A stretch of DNA of 64,000 nucleotides, from positions 1 to 64,000 of the forward strand of contig NZ_JQGC01000033.1 of the NCBI RefSeq assembly GCF_000743575.1. Direction: 5' to 3'. Below, piece after piece: positions 1 through 10,994 of this stretch (position 1 is the stretch's first letter; each line of letters begins with the position of its first letter). This DNA is from Devosia riboflavina (lineage in GTDB: Bacteria; Pseudomonadota; Alphaproteobacteria; Rhizobiales; Devosiaceae). The position numbers and the translations under genes are program-made. The notes under the pieces are model-generated. The model worked only from the letters and a program-made list of their open reading frames with translations. It was not told the DNA's origin and ran no database searches.

Positions 1-618
1 CGCCAGCTGGAACCGGAAGCCTATCGCCCTGAGCCTGCCGCGCAGACTCTCGTCGATCCGATCCGCACCACGGCTCGCCCGGCAGAACCGGCCCGCGCCC
101 CTGCCCGTCCGGCCGTCCAGGCTCAGCAGCCCGCCCCGGCTCCGGTCCAGCAGCCCCAGCCTGCTCCGGTTGCCCGTCAGGCCGCTCCTGTGCCGCAGCG
201 TCAGGAAGCCGAAGCCGGTGAAGGCGGTTGGCTGCGTGATGTGCTGCGCAACGCTTCGGCCAGCCAGGCCGGCCAGCCCACGCAAGGCCTTTCCACGCTG
301 ACCGAAGAAATCGCCAATGCCATCGACGACAACGCCCTGGCCGATGCCTGGGCCCGTTATCAGGCCGGCGAATCCAACGTCTTCTCGCGCCGCATCTATT
401 CGCTGACCGGCCAGGGCACCTATGACGAAGTCCGCAAGCGCCTGCAGCGCGATCCTGAATTCGCCCGCACGGCCCAGGCCTATATGAGCGATTTCGAACA
501 GCTTCTTAAGCGCGCCGCCGCCGGCCCGCGCCCCGCTGCCGAAACCCGCGAATACCTGCTCTCCGATCGCGGCAAGGTCTACACTACCCTCGCCCATGCC
601 AGCGGCCGCCTGAGCTAA
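1..618 (+). CDS. C-terminal part of a Pro/Ala-rich hypothetical protein (5' end outside the window)
   Basis: The frame is open from the first base and stops at 616-618, so the start lies upstream; 205 residues are visible. The first ~75 are a Pro/Ala/Gln/Arg-rich linker of low complexity. The rest looks like a compact, mostly helical domain that contains GEGGWLRDVLR, GESNVFSRRIYS and the final TTLAHASGRLS. I recognise no catalytic motif. Long linker-bearing proteins with a similar C-terminal tail exist in Rhizobiales under hypothetical or 'kinesin-like' labels, but I cannot assign a function. A strong terminator follows 21 bases after the stop. Confidence 0.75.
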   Translation, partial: RQLEPEAYRPEPAAQTLVDPIRTTARPAEPARAPARPAVQAQQPAPAPVQQPQPAPVARQAAPVPQRQEAEAGEGGWLRDVLRNASASQAGQPTQGLSTLTEEIANAIDDNALADAWARYQAGESNVFSRRIYSLTGQGTYDEVRKRLQRDPEFARTAQAYMSDFEQLLKRAAAGPRPAAETREYLLSDRGKVYTTLAHASGRLS

Positions 619-639
619 GGCAAAGCAAAGAAACGCAAA

Positions 640-668
640 AGCCCCGGAGCGATCCGGGGCTTTTTTGT
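640..668 (+). terminator. Rho-independent terminator
   Basis: A 9-bp stem (AGCCCCGGA / TCCGGGGCT) with a GCGA loop is followed directly by a T run. It lies just after the stop of the preceding gene. Confidence 0.92.
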
Positions 669-1067
669 TTTGGAGTACTTGCTGGCGCACTATCACTCAG
701 TGGACCATATCGCGGTGCGACCATCGCACTTCTAGAGCATACCCCTTTGAACTGGTGCTCTCGCAAGCGCAGGCGTCCTAAACGCCTGATGTTCGATTTG
801 TCGGAAAACCTTCATTTCCACCGTGCTGCCCTCGGGCTCGACCCGAGGGCCGGTGCGGGAGCCGCATAGGTCTGTGCTTGACATGGACGGCCCTCGGGTC
901 GAGCCCGAGGGCAGCACAGTGGCTGGGATAAAATCTACCCAACCTGTCCCTTTCGAAATCCCCCCCTGGAGCTGTCACCACCAGGCTTGTACTGGCGGTA
1001 CACGCAGCCGCGAAATGGATTGCCGGGACAATCCGGCAATGGCGACAGCGGAGAAGGCGAAGAACAG
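669..1067. other. Gene-free interval carrying a nested palindromic repeat
   Basis: No ORF here has coding character. The interval holds the 818-922 inverted repeat, an inverted pair near 730-790 (AGAGCA ... TGCTCT, then AGGCGT ... ACGCCT) and unstructured sequence from 923 to 1067. Confidence 0.6.
818..922. repeat. Nested palindromic intergenic element, copy 1
   Basis: Two 34-base arms (818-851 and 889-922) are inverted copies with a single mismatch, separated by 37 bases. Each arm is itself a palindrome built on CCCTCGGG / CCCGAGGG. A related element lies at 53895-53991. It resembles the short palindromic intergenic repeats common in Rhizobiales; it encodes nothing. Confidence 0.85.
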
Positions 1068-2252
1068 TTACTTCCCCTGCGCCGGCATCAGTCGCAGCGA
1101 TAGCCACACGCAGAGCCCGCCCAGCAGCGCCAAAGCTGCGGCCACGAAATAGGCCCCGGCGCCCATATCCTTGACGAGCCAGCCAAAACCGACAACCGCA
1201 ATGATGGAGAGCAATTGCTGCCCGACGACATAAAGGCTTTGTGTTTCGGCCGCGATGTCCTCGCTCGTCCAATTGGCGATGAAATGCACACAGCCCATAT
1301 AGCCCAGGGCAAAAGTGATGCCGTGGGTCAATTGCAGCGCCACGAGGAAACCGATGCCGGGCTCAAAGCCCATGGCAAACCAGCGCAGCGCCGAAGCGAT
1401 GGCCGAGATCAGGATCACGACGCGGGCCGAAATCCCCCCGCCGAACCGCTTCCACAAAAACATCATCGCCGCTTCCGACGCTGCCCCGAGCGCGATCAAC
1501 GGCCCGATAACGTCTTCGGAAATGCCCTGCTCCTTCCACAGCAGCGAGGCAAAGGCATTGAGAATGAAATGCGTGCCGAACACCATGCAGAAGCCGAACA
1601 GCGGCAGAAGGAACCATGGCTTTGCAATGTCGCGCAGACGAGCGGCCGGAGCCGAGGTTGCCGCCTTCACCGTCTTTTCCTCGGCCGGCGCCCGGAAAGC
1701 GGGCAATTGCAGCGCTACCAGTGCGCGCAATATGGCGAGGCCGACAAAGAGCGGCACGAAGATATCGGCGCCGAACCAGACGACGAGATAGCCGGTGAGC
1801 CCATTGAAGACCATGTAGCCCACCGTGCCCCAGGCCCGCATGACACCGAAATCGCTGCCATTGCGCCGCGCCAGCCGCATGGCCGCCGCATCGAGCACCG
1901 GCCCGACGGCGCCGCCGGGAAGGCAGACCAGCGTCCAGAACAGTAAAATGCCCCAGAACTCGTTGACGAAGAAAAGGCCGATGGGGACGATGCCGCCGAT
2001 TAGCGCCCCGATGACGATGACCTGCCGCCAGTCTTTGGCCCGGTCGGCCACGCGCCCGATCACCAGGTTGAACAGCAGGATCATGGCAATGGGCACGGCG
2101 TTGATGAGGCCGATCTGCTCGGGCGTAATGCCCTTGCCCGAAAGCCAGATCGGCAGGAACATCACCGCCGCGCCGCTGCCGGTGAAGAAGCTCGCATAAA
2201 AGGCCGAAGTGCGCATTTCGGGCGTCACGCGGCCGGCAGGCATCTGGCTCAT
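1068..2252 (-). CDS. MFS transporter, MFS_1-like family
   Basis: A 394-residue integral membrane protein with about 12 hydrophobic segments. The major-facilitator signature is in the loop between helices 2 and 3 (VIGRVADRAKDWR, residues ~64-76). Its nearest relatives should be the HcaT-like (3-phenylpropionate permease-like) group, but the substrate cannot be read from sequence. It lies 43 bases downstream of a second, clearly paralogous MFS gene and is probably co-transcribed. The ATG at 2252 has no good ribosome-binding site; Met13 is an alternative start. Confidence 0.85.
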   Translation of the reverse strand: MSQMPAGRVTPEMRTSAFYASFFTGSGAAVMFLPIWLSGKGITPEQIGLINAVPIAMILLFNLVIGRVADRAKDWRQVIVIGALIGGIVPIGLFFVNEFWGILLFWTLVCLPGGAVGPVLDAAAMRLARRNGSDFGVMRAWGTVGYMVFNGLTGYLVVWFGADIFVPLFVGLAILRALVALQLPAFRAPAEEKTVKAATSAPAARLRDIAKPWFLLPLFGFCMVFGTHFILNAFASLLWKEQGISEDVIGPLIALGAASEAAMMFLWKRFGGGISARVVILISAIASALRWFAMGFEPGIGFLVALQLTHGITFALGYMGCVHFIANWTSEDIAAETQSLYVVGQQLLSIIAVVGFGWLVKDMGAGAYFVAAALALLGGLCVWLSLRLMPAQGK

Positions 2253-2295
2253 TCAAGCAATCCGAGGAAACGAGAAAGGCGGGCGGGTGCCCGCG

Positions 2296-3507
2296 TCAGG
2301 AAACGGCTGGCCGCGTCGCGTCCTTGGGTGGACGCATACGCAGCGAAATCAATACGCAGACAATACCGACAGAGCAGGTCACGGTCGAAGCAAAGAAGGC
2401 GGCCGAACCGAACCATTCGACCAGCCACCCGAACGTCACCAGCATGATCATGGCCGCGCCCTGGTTGAGCATATTGGCAAAACCCTGCGCTTCGGCGGCG
2501 TTGGATTCATGCGTCCAATTGGCAATGAAGTGCACGACCCCGAAATAGCCCATGCCGAAACTGAAGGCATGCAGCAATTGCAGGAAGAACAGCGCCTGCA
2601 CCGGCGGCGCAAAGGCGAGGACGGTGAAGCGGAAGAGCCCGGCCAGGCAGGCGACGAGGATCATGTTGCGCGCCGTGACCCGTCCGCCGAAGCGGCGCCA
2701 GGCGAACATCAGGACCGCCTCGCCTACGGCCGCAATGCCGAGCAGCGGGCCGAGGAAATGATCGGGAACCCCCTGCTGGTGCCAGAGCAGCGCGCCAAAG
2801 CTGCCCATCACCGCATTGCTGGCATTGACCAGCGCGAAGGCGATAAGTGGCAGCACGAACCAGGGCTTTAGCGAATCGCGCAGCTTGACCCGCTGCAGCG
2901 GCGCGCCCTGTGGAACATTGGCGAGGGTCGCTTCCTGCGCCGGCGCCCGAAAGCGCGGCAGGAGAAAGCCGAGAACGGCGCGGATCACCGTCATGGCGAT
3001 ATAGAGCGTCACGAAGGCACCCGGCCCGACAACGGTGAGAAGGCCGCCAATACCAGCCGCGCCGACCACATAGCCGATGGTCGCCCAGGCGCGCACGGCG
3101 CCAAAATCCGTGCCGTTGCGCTTGGTCATGCGCACCGTCGCCGCATCGATGATGGGCGGAACCAAGCCATTGGACATGGCCGTCAGCGCCCAGATGAGCA
3201 GGATGCCCCAGAATTCGCTCATGAAATAAAGCGCGAAGGGAATGACCGCCGAAACCAGCGAAATGGAAATGATGGCGGTGCGCCAGTCATCCGCGCGGTC
3301 GGCTATGCGACCGATGACCATGTTCAGGAGCAGAAGGCCCAGCATGGGCAGTGCGTTGATCAGGCCGATCTGGTCGGCCGGTATGCCATGCAGGCTCAAC
3401 CAGATGCCGAGAAAGACCGACGCCACGGCGCCCGGAAGATAGACGGTAAATTGATAAAGCGATGCACGCGCCTCGGGTGTATCGAGGCGCGACAGAACGG
3501 AAGACAT
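2296..3507 (-). CDS. MFS transporter, paralogue of its downstream neighbour
   Basis: A 403-residue membrane protein sharing the same loop signature as the neighbouring MFS protein (VIGRIADRADDWR) and the preceding DQIGLINALPM segment, so the pair is a tandem duplication. I place the start at 3507 (MSSVLSRL) because GGAG sits 10 bases upstream; a longer reading to 3600 adds a hydrophilic stretch with no family counterpart. About 12 membrane segments are visible. Export of a drug or import of an aromatic acid are both possible. Confidence 0.85.
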   Translation of the reverse strand: MSSVLSRLDTPEARASLYQFTVYLPGAVASVFLGIWLSLHGIPADQIGLINALPMLGLLLLNMVIGRIADRADDWRTAIISISLVSAVIPFALYFMSEFWGILLIWALTAMSNGLVPPIIDAATVRMTKRNGTDFGAVRAWATIGYVVGAAGIGGLLTVVGPGAFVTLYIAMTVIRAVLGFLLPRFRAPAQEATLANVPQGAPLQRVKLRDSLKPWFVLPLIAFALVNASNAVMGSFGALLWHQQGVPDHFLGPLLGIAAVGEAVLMFAWRRFGGRVTARNMILVACLAGLFRFTVLAFAPPVQALFFLQLLHAFSFGMGYFGVVHFIANWTHESNAAEAQGFANMLNQGAAMIMLVTFGWLVEWFGSAAFFASTVTCSVGIVCVLISLRMRPPKDATRPAVS

Positions 3508-3632
3508 GGAAAAAAGACTCCGGGCGCAAATCAGCGCCCCGGACCCCTTGGTGCCTTGCACTGTCACACAATGCAAGACCCAAATAGGGGCAGGCTGCAA
3601 CGTTCTAAAGCAATGCGTCCTTTCGGGTACGC

Positions 3633-4694
3633 CTAGATCGCTTCGGCCAGTTGCGGCAGCCGCACCGTCGCCGGCACGAGCCCATCGAGAAACTGCCTCG
3701 CGCTGGCGGCCCAGGTGAAATTCTGCGCATGCGCACTGGCATCGCGCCGATCGAGCATCAGCGCCCGCCGCACGGCAACGGAAAGCTCCGTATGCAGCGC
3801 CCCTGCCCGCCCATCGGTGAGAATGTCCTTGGGGCCAGTGACCGGATAGGCCGCCACCGGCGTACCGCAGGCTAGCGCCTCGGTCATGACATTGCCAAAG
3901 GTGTCGGTGCGGCTGGGGAAGACGAAGACGTCGGCGCCCTGATAGGCTTCCACCAGCGCATCGCCATGGCGATAGCCGCAGAACACCACATCGGGGTGCA
4001 GCTTTTCGAGCCGGACGCGGTCGGGACCGTCGCCGACGACGATCTTGGTGCCCGGCACGTCGAGCGCCAGGAATGCCTCGATATTCTTCTCCGCCGCCAC
4101 CCGGCCCACATAGAGCAGATGCGGTCCCGGACGATGGGCGAAAACATCGGACTTACCGGGCTGGAAGCGCTCCATATCGACGCCGCGCCCCCAGAGTTTC
4201 AGGTGCTTGAAATCGCGGGCCGCGAGATCGTCACGCAGCGATGGCGTGGGGACCAGCGTATTGCCGGCGGGATCGTGGAACCAGCGCAGATACCCATAGC
4301 TCCAATCCTGCGGCACCGGCAGGCGCGCCGACACATATTCGGGGAAGCGCGTGTGAAAGCTCGTCGAAAAACCCTTGCCGCGCTCGATGCAATATTGCCG
4401 GGCCAGCAACCCCAGCGGGCCTTCGGTCGCGATGTGGATATGATGGGCACGCGAATGGGCCAGGCGATGGAACACGGCCCGGCGCGAGGCCAGCGACAAC
4501 CGGATTTCGGGATAGGTCGGCACCGGCACGGTCCAGAAGGCCTCCGGCGTCAGATAATCGACGCTGTGCCCCCACTCGCGCAAAACCTTGCCGACGCTTT
4601 CGAGCGTGCGCACGACGCCGTTGATCTGTGGGCGCCAGGCATCGGTGACGATAACGATGCGACGGGATGACGGAAATGAAACGGTATTGGCCAT
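3633..4694 (-). CDS. GT4-family glycosyltransferase
   Basis: A 353-residue GT-B fold retaining glycosyltransferase. The N-terminal domain has INGVVRT (acceptor/donor loop, residues ~24-30). The C-terminal Rossmann half shows LLYVGRVAAEKN and FPSRTDTFGNVMTEALACG, the family's EX7E-type donor-binding region. Homologues of this shape glucosylate or mannosylate diacylglycerol or lipid precursors. The adjacent LpxH-like phosphoesterase, about 90 bases upstream on the same strand, also points to envelope lipid chemistry, but the acceptor is unknown. No membrane segment is visible. Confidence 0.85.
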   Translation of the reverse strand: MANTVSFPSSRRIVIVTDAWRPQINGVVRTLESVGKVLREWGHSVDYLTPEAFWTVPVPTYPEIRLSLASRRAVFHRLAHSRAHHIHIATEGPLGLLARQYCIERGKGFSTSFHTRFPEYVSARLPVPQDWSYGYLRWFHDPAGNTLVPTPSLRDDLAARDFKHLKLWGRGVDMERFQPGKSDVFAHRPGPHLLYVGRVAAEKNIEAFLALDVPGTKIVVGDGPDRVRLEKLHPDVVFCGYRHGDALVEAYQGADVFVFPSRTDTFGNVMTEALACGTPVAAYPVTGPKDILTDGRAGALHTELSVAVRRALMLDRRDASAHAQNFTWAASARQFLDGLVPATVRLPQLAEAI

Positions 4695-4784
4695 GGCGGC
4701 ACCGCGTGGCTGAGTTCAGGCAAGTTCAGCCTGCTCCCGCCAATTTGCGTTGCCATGACGATATTGCGACGGAGCGGCGACAGC

Positions 4785-5585
4785 CTATTCCGTTACCGGG
4801 CGACGGATTTTCGCCCGCCGCGGTTCGCCCACCACCATCTCGGTCCACTTGATGAGTTCGAATTCGCCATCGTGATTCTCAGCGACTGCCGTGCAGCTTT
4901 CGACCCAATCGCCGGTATTGATGTAATGGATGCCGAGGCGGTCATGCATATCGGCAAAGTGGATATGGCCGCAGATGACGCCGTGGACGCCCGACTCCTT
5001 GGCCTCATGCACCAGCGCCTCTTCGAAGCGCCCGATCACTGAGACGGCGTTCTTCACCTTCTGCTTGGCCCAGGCGCTCAGCGACCAGTATTGCAGCCCC
5101 AGCCGGCGCCGCACCCAGTTGATGGCAATGTTCACGCGCAACGCGAAGTTGTAGGCCCAATCCCCTACATGGGCGAGCCATTTTGCATTCATCACCACCA
5201 CGTCGAACTGGTCGCCATGGATGACGAGATAGGTGCGTCCGGTCGCCGAAGTGTGGATCGTCCGATCCACCAGCTCGATCTCGCCAAAATAGGTGCCGAG
5301 ATATTCGCGCAGGAATTCGTCGTGATTGCCCGGCAGGTAGATGACGCGCGTGCCGGCTGTCGCCTTATCGAGCAGGATTTGGGCGAGGATGTTGTAGTCC
5401 TCGGGCCAGTGCCAGGCCTTGGCCAGCCGCCAGCCATCGAGAATGTCGCCGACCAGATAAATGGTCTCGGCGTCATGCAGGCGCAAAAATTCGATAAGCT
5501 GCTTCACCCGGGTGGGCTTCATGCCCAGATGCACGTCGGACAGGAACAACGCCCTTACGCGCCGCACCTCGCGGTCATCCGTCAT
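4785..5585 (-). CDS. UDP-2,3-diacylglucosamine diphosphatase-like metallophosphoesterase (LpxH-type)
   Basis: A 266-residue calcineurin-like phosphoesterase. All dimetal-site motifs are present in order: FLSDVHLG (~14-21), GDILDGW (~46-52), GNHDEF (~86-91), IHGDQFD (~121-127) and CGHIHFAD (~199-206). This architecture hydrolyses the pyrophosphate of UDP-2,3-diacylglucosamine in lipid A synthesis. Alphaproteobacteria usually use LpxI for that step, so this LpxH-like protein may act on another nucleotide-linked lipid. It precedes the glycosyltransferase on the same strand. Confidence 0.8.
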   Translation of the reverse strand: MTDDREVRRVRALFLSDVHLGMKPTRVKQLIEFLRLHDAETIYLVGDILDGWRLAKAWHWPEDYNILAQILLDKATAGTRVIYLPGNHDEFLREYLGTYFGEIELVDRTIHTSATGRTYLVIHGDQFDVVVMNAKWLAHVGDWAYNFALRVNIAINWVRRRLGLQYWSLSAWAKQKVKNAVSVIGRFEEALVHEAKESGVHGVICGHIHFADMHDRLGIHYINTGDWVESCTAVAENHDGEFELIKWTEMVVGEPRRAKIRRPVTE

Positions 5586-5683
5586 TGCCCGGCCTCCAAG
5601 TTACTGCGGCACTTTATCTTCGGAGCGCGACGGAGGAAACCGGCTTCGTCAGAAAGAGGTGGAAAGCCCAGCGACTGTTCCGC

Positions 5684-6808
5684 CTATTCTAGCCGCTGCT
5701 TCAGGGCAACAATGCGGTTGTAGCTCTGTTCGATACGCCCAGCGAAGGCGGGATCGGCCTCGGCCTCTTTGACGAGAATATCCAGAACCTCGCTCGACAG
5801 GGTCGGCCGCTGATAGCCGGTATTGGAAAAGAGCAGGATATCCATCCCCGCCTTCACGCCTTCGATGACAGTCTGTTCGAGCGTGAAATGATCGCGGATG
5901 GCGCCCATTTCGAGATCGTCGCTGATCACCACGCCGTCGTAGCCGAGATCGGTGCGCAAGACACCGTCGATCCAGCGCGCCGAAAGCGAGGATGGGGTCT
6001 GGCCGTCATCGTCGGCATAGTCGGCGTGATAGAGGTGGCCGACCATGACCATGTCGACGACGCCTTCGGAAATCAGCTCCTGATAGGGCTTTAGCTCGTC
6101 GGGCGACCAGGTCTTGGTGATATCGACAAAGCCTTCATGGCTATCCGCGGTTGAAGATCCATGGCCGGGAAAATGCTTTAGCGCCGTCGCGAGCCCAGCC
6201 TTGTGGTGGCCTTCGATAAAGGCCCGGTCATAGTCGATTACCGTGGCGGGATTGGCCCCATAGGCGCGGCCAAACTTGGCAATCACCTGATTGTTGGGAT
6301 TGGTATTGAGATCAGCCACCGGCCCGAAATTGACGGTAAAACCCTGCGCCGCGATACCCTTGGCCATGTCGCCATAGATCGCCTCGGCCTCTTCCGGCGT
6401 ATCGCGCGCGGCTATGGTGGCTGCATTGGGGATCTCGGTGAAACCGACATCCTTGGTAAGCCGCTCGACCGCTCCGCCTTCCTGATCGATGGTGATGAAG
6501 GGCGGCAGGTCCGGCGACGCCGCACGAAATTCCGCATTCATCGCCGCGACGGCTTCGAGGCTCGCCACATTCTTCTTGAGATACATGACGCCGCCGAGTC
6601 GGCCGGCTGCCAACTCCGCGCTGATCGCCTCAACGCTGGCATCGCCTGCGCTGTCGCCTTCAAAACCCATGACGATCATTTGCCCCGCCATTTCTTCAAG
6701 CGTGGCGGCATGAACAGGCACGGCAATGGCTAGGCATGTGAAAGCAGCGGCGAATATCGGGCGCAAAACGGGACTCCGGCGGGCGAATCTGTCGCGCAGA
6801 GTGGCCAT
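5684..6808 (-). CDS. Secreted glycoside hydrolase family 3 beta-N-acetylhexosaminidase
   Basis: A 374-residue single-domain GH3 enzyme. The NagZ-type signature KHFPGHGSSTADSH, which carries the Asp-His acid/base dyad, and the nucleophile region VVISDDLEMGAI are both present. Unlike cytoplasmic NagZ it begins with a signal peptide (MATLRDRFARRS, a hydrophobic core, then VHAA), so it should act in the periplasm on muropeptides or other GlcNAc glycosides. I choose the ATG at 6808 because the longer frame runs into the palindromic repeat at 6862-6968. Confidence 0.85.
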   Translation of the reverse strand: MATLRDRFARRSPVLRPIFAAAFTCLAIAVPVHAATLEEMAGQMIVMGFEGDSAGDASVEAISAELAAGRLGGVMYLKKNVASLEAVAAMNAEFRAASPDLPPFITIDQEGGAVERLTKDVGFTEIPNAATIAARDTPEEAEAIYGDMAKGIAAQGFTVNFGPVADLNTNPNNQVIAKFGRAYGANPATVIDYDRAFIEGHHKAGLATALKHFPGHGSSTADSHEGFVDITKTWSPDELKPYQELISEGVVDMVMVGHLYHADYADDDGQTPSSLSARWIDGVLRTDLGYDGVVISDDLEMGAIRDHFTLEQTVIEGVKAGMDILLFSNTGYQRPTLSSEVLDILVKEAEADPAFAGRIEQSYNRIVALKQRLE

Positions 6809-6861
6809 GAAAAACGGGCGAGACAATGACTGAGGTTGGGTGGCGGGCTCCGTGCCTCCAA

Positions 6862-6968
6862 CACCCCCACCCTTGATCCCTCCCCACAAGGGGGAGGGAG
6901 ACGATGGAACCGCGACGTCTCAGCCTGCGCCTCCCTCCCCCTTGTGGGGAGGGAATGAGGGTGGGGGT
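6862..6968. repeat. 107-base GC-rich inverted-repeat element, copy 1
   Basis: The outer arms (CACCCCCACCC ... GGGTGGGGGT) and inner arms (CCCTCCCCACAAGGGGGAGG and its inverse) flank a ~30-base centre. The same element occurs at 31846-31953 in the opposite orientation with a closely similar centre. It lies between two minus-strand genes and can fold into a long hairpin. Confidence 0.9.
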
Positions 6969-6990
6969 AGCGACAGGCTCCGAGCTAAAA

Positions 6991-8946
<1,956 letters not shown>

Positions 8947-9098
8947 TGTCATCCTCCCTGGTCTCTCCCGGGACCCGTTCTAATGAGCCGTTCTATCCGC
9001 CGCAAGCCCTTGACGATACGACTGAAGTGTTACGCCACGCTCCATTAACGGCCTCGCGCTAGACTAAATGTCGCAGATTTGCGCAAGGGAGCAGAGCC

Positions 9099-9665
9099 AT
9101 GGCCGAAATGACCATCCGTGCCGCCACGCCAGGGGATGTGCCGCTTATCCATGCCGAACTCATGGATGTGATCGCGACCTCGCCGCACTATAGCGACCGC
9201 TTCAAGGCCCACGAAATGGGCCGCCTCAACAAGACCTTTCTCCACAACCTGATGGCCATCGATCCCTGGCACATCATGATCATGTGCGCCGATGGTGTGC
9301 CCGGCGGCGCCATGGTCTCGGGTCCCGAATGCGGCGCCGTCTTCCGCTACTGGAGCTGGGTTTTCCCCTCGCATCGCCAGACCAAGCTCGGCATGTTCGG
9401 CATGCGCGCCTTCGACGAGCATTGGGACAAGAAGCGTTTCCACAAGGCTTTCACCTTCGTGCGCCCCGAAAACGAAGTCGCCCGCATGCTGCTCAAGCGC
9501 TACGGCTATAAGGAAACGGCGCTGCTCGAGCAGCACATCTTCGGGCAGGATTACCTGCTGATCGAAAAGTTCTACACCAAGGAAGAGGAAGGCTATGACA
9601 GCGGCGTCAATATCGGCCGCCTCGGACGCCTCAAAAATCGGCTGAAAGGTCTCGTAGGGGCCTGA
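9099..9665 (+). CDS. GNAT-fold acetyltransferase-like protein
   Basis: A 188-residue soluble protein. It begins in GNAT style (MTIRAATPGDVPLIHAEL) and ends its core with ENEVARMLLKRYGYKETALLEQH, the beta4-alpha4 'xRxLYxKxGF'-like segment typical of acetyltransferases, followed by a basic tail (GRLGRLKNRLKGL). The acetyl-CoA pyrophosphate loop (Q/RxxGxG/A) is not clear; the nearest candidate is RQTKLGMFGM. The substrate is unknown. It is transcribed away from acs. Confidence 0.65.
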   Translation: MAEMTIRAATPGDVPLIHAELMDVIATSPHYSDRFKAHEMGRLNKTFLHNLMAIDPWHIMIMCADGVPGGAMVSGPECGAVFRYWSWVFPSHRQTKLGMFGMRAFDEHWDKKRFHKAFTFVRPENEVARMLLKRYGYKETALLEQHIFGQDYLLIEKFYTKEEEGYDSGVNIGRLGRLKNRLKGLVGA

Positions 9666-9671
9666 GCGTCC

Positions 9672-10994
9672 CTACTCTGCTGCCACCACGCGCCGCCGCG
9701 AGCGGAACCACTGCAGGATCGACACGTCGATATGGGCCGTGTGGAGAGCGGTCAGCCACAGCGCGACGGACCAGATGCTGATCGCAAAGATTGCCGCCAG
9801 CGACGCGCCGACCAGCCCAAAGCTCGGCACCAGCAGCAGATTGCCCAGGAACAGGGCAAAAATCCCCAGCGCAATGGCGGGCAAGCTCGCCCAGGGCCGA
9901 TCATGGATCGACAGCACGATCGAAGCCGGCCCCATGGCCGAGCGCACCACGAGCGACAGGCACAGAATCGCGAGCGGCATCGCCCCGGCTGAAAATTCGG
10001 GCCCGAACAGCATCAGCGCAATCGGCGCGCCCACCAGGGCCACGCAGAACAGCAGCAGCGCCACCCCACTCGCCACCACATTGGCCTCGCCGACCTTGCG
10101 GTTGAATTCGTCGCGATCGGCCTTGGCCTCGCTCTCGAACATGTCGGGCATGGTCACGGCGTAAACCGCCGCCACGCCGAAGGAGACGAGCGAGAAGATG
10201 CGCGTGCAGACGCCGAAAATGGCCAATTCCTCACGACCGAGCTGTTGGCTCAGCAACAGGAGATCGATGTCGAAGAAGAAATCGGTGGCAAGGCTGATCA
10301 CCACCCATGGGAGAGCAAATCGCCACCAGCGGCGGGTCTCGGCAGTCTGAGCGCTCTCACCGAGCGGAATTTTTGGCAGGCTCGTCACCACAAAGCCGAA
10401 CTGCACCAGCGACACCACGACATAGCCGACGCCGATGCACCAGAGCATCTGGGTAAACCCGGCCTCCGGAATGCCCGCGCCCAGCGCTACGAGGAAGGAC
10501 GCCAGCACGATCATCGGCCGCAGCAGCGTATCGGCAAAAAAACCGGCAAAAGGCCGCTTGAGCCCGACCAGGGTCGCACTGTTCACATAGACAACGGCCG
10601 TACCCAGAGTAAGCAGCGCGAAGGGCACGAAGTGCAGCGCCACAGCGCCCTGCCCTTGCCCGATGGCTTCAAGCAGCATCGGCCCGATGATGATCAACCC
10701 GGCAAAGCTCAGCGCCACGAAGCCGTAGGAGCGCGTCAGGAAGGCCAGCAATTGCTGCCGATTGCCCCGCGCCCGATATTCCGCGGCAAAATAGGTGCCG
10801 ACGGTGTGATAGCCGAGCGGCATCACCACCGAGACGAGATTGACGCTGGCGACCACCAGGAGGAACTCGCCCAAAAGCTCCGCCCCCCACAGCCGCGCAA
10901 TCAGCGCCTGGGCAACGAAAATGAAGCCGGCCCCGAAAATGCGGGCGGCAAAGATGATGGAGGATTGCGAGGCCAGTTTTCGGGCGAGGCTCAT
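9672..10994 (-). CDS. Oligosaccharide/lipid-linked glycan flippase (MOP superfamily)
   Basis: A 440-residue protein of about 12-14 membrane helices, consistent with Wzx/MviN-like exporters that move lipid-linked sugars across the inner membrane. Its ATG at 10994 overlaps the TGA of the upstream FemAB-like gene by 4 bases (ATGA), which fixes the start and implies translational coupling. A reading that starts further upstream is therefore rejected. The neighbour suggests a role in cell-surface polymer export, but no glycosyltransferase cluster adjoins it. Confidence 0.85.
   Translation of the reverse strand: MSLARKLASQSSIIFAARIFGAGFIFVAQALIARLWGAELLGEFLLVVASVNLVSVVMPLGYHTVGTYFAAEYRARGNRQQLLAFLTRSYGFVALSFAGLIIIGPMLLEAIGQGQGAVALHFVPFALLTLGTAVVYVNSATLVGLKRPFAGFFADTLLRPMIVLASFLVALGAGIPEAGFTQMLWCIGVGYVVVSLVQFGFVVTSLPKIPLGESAQTAETRRWWRFALPWVVISLATDFFFDIDLLLLSQQLGREELAIFGVCTRIFSLVSFGVAAVYAVTMPDMFESEAKADRDEFNRKVGEANVVASGVALLLFCVALVGAPIALMLFGPEFSAGAMPLAILCLSLVVRSAMGPASIVLSIHDRPWASLPAIALGIFALFLGNLLLVPSFGLVGASLAAIFAISIWSVALWLTALHTAHIDVSILQWFRSRRRVVAAE

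Noticed and set aside
818..922. CRISPR repeat pair
   Set aside because: Only two arms, in inverted rather than direct orientation, with no spacer series.
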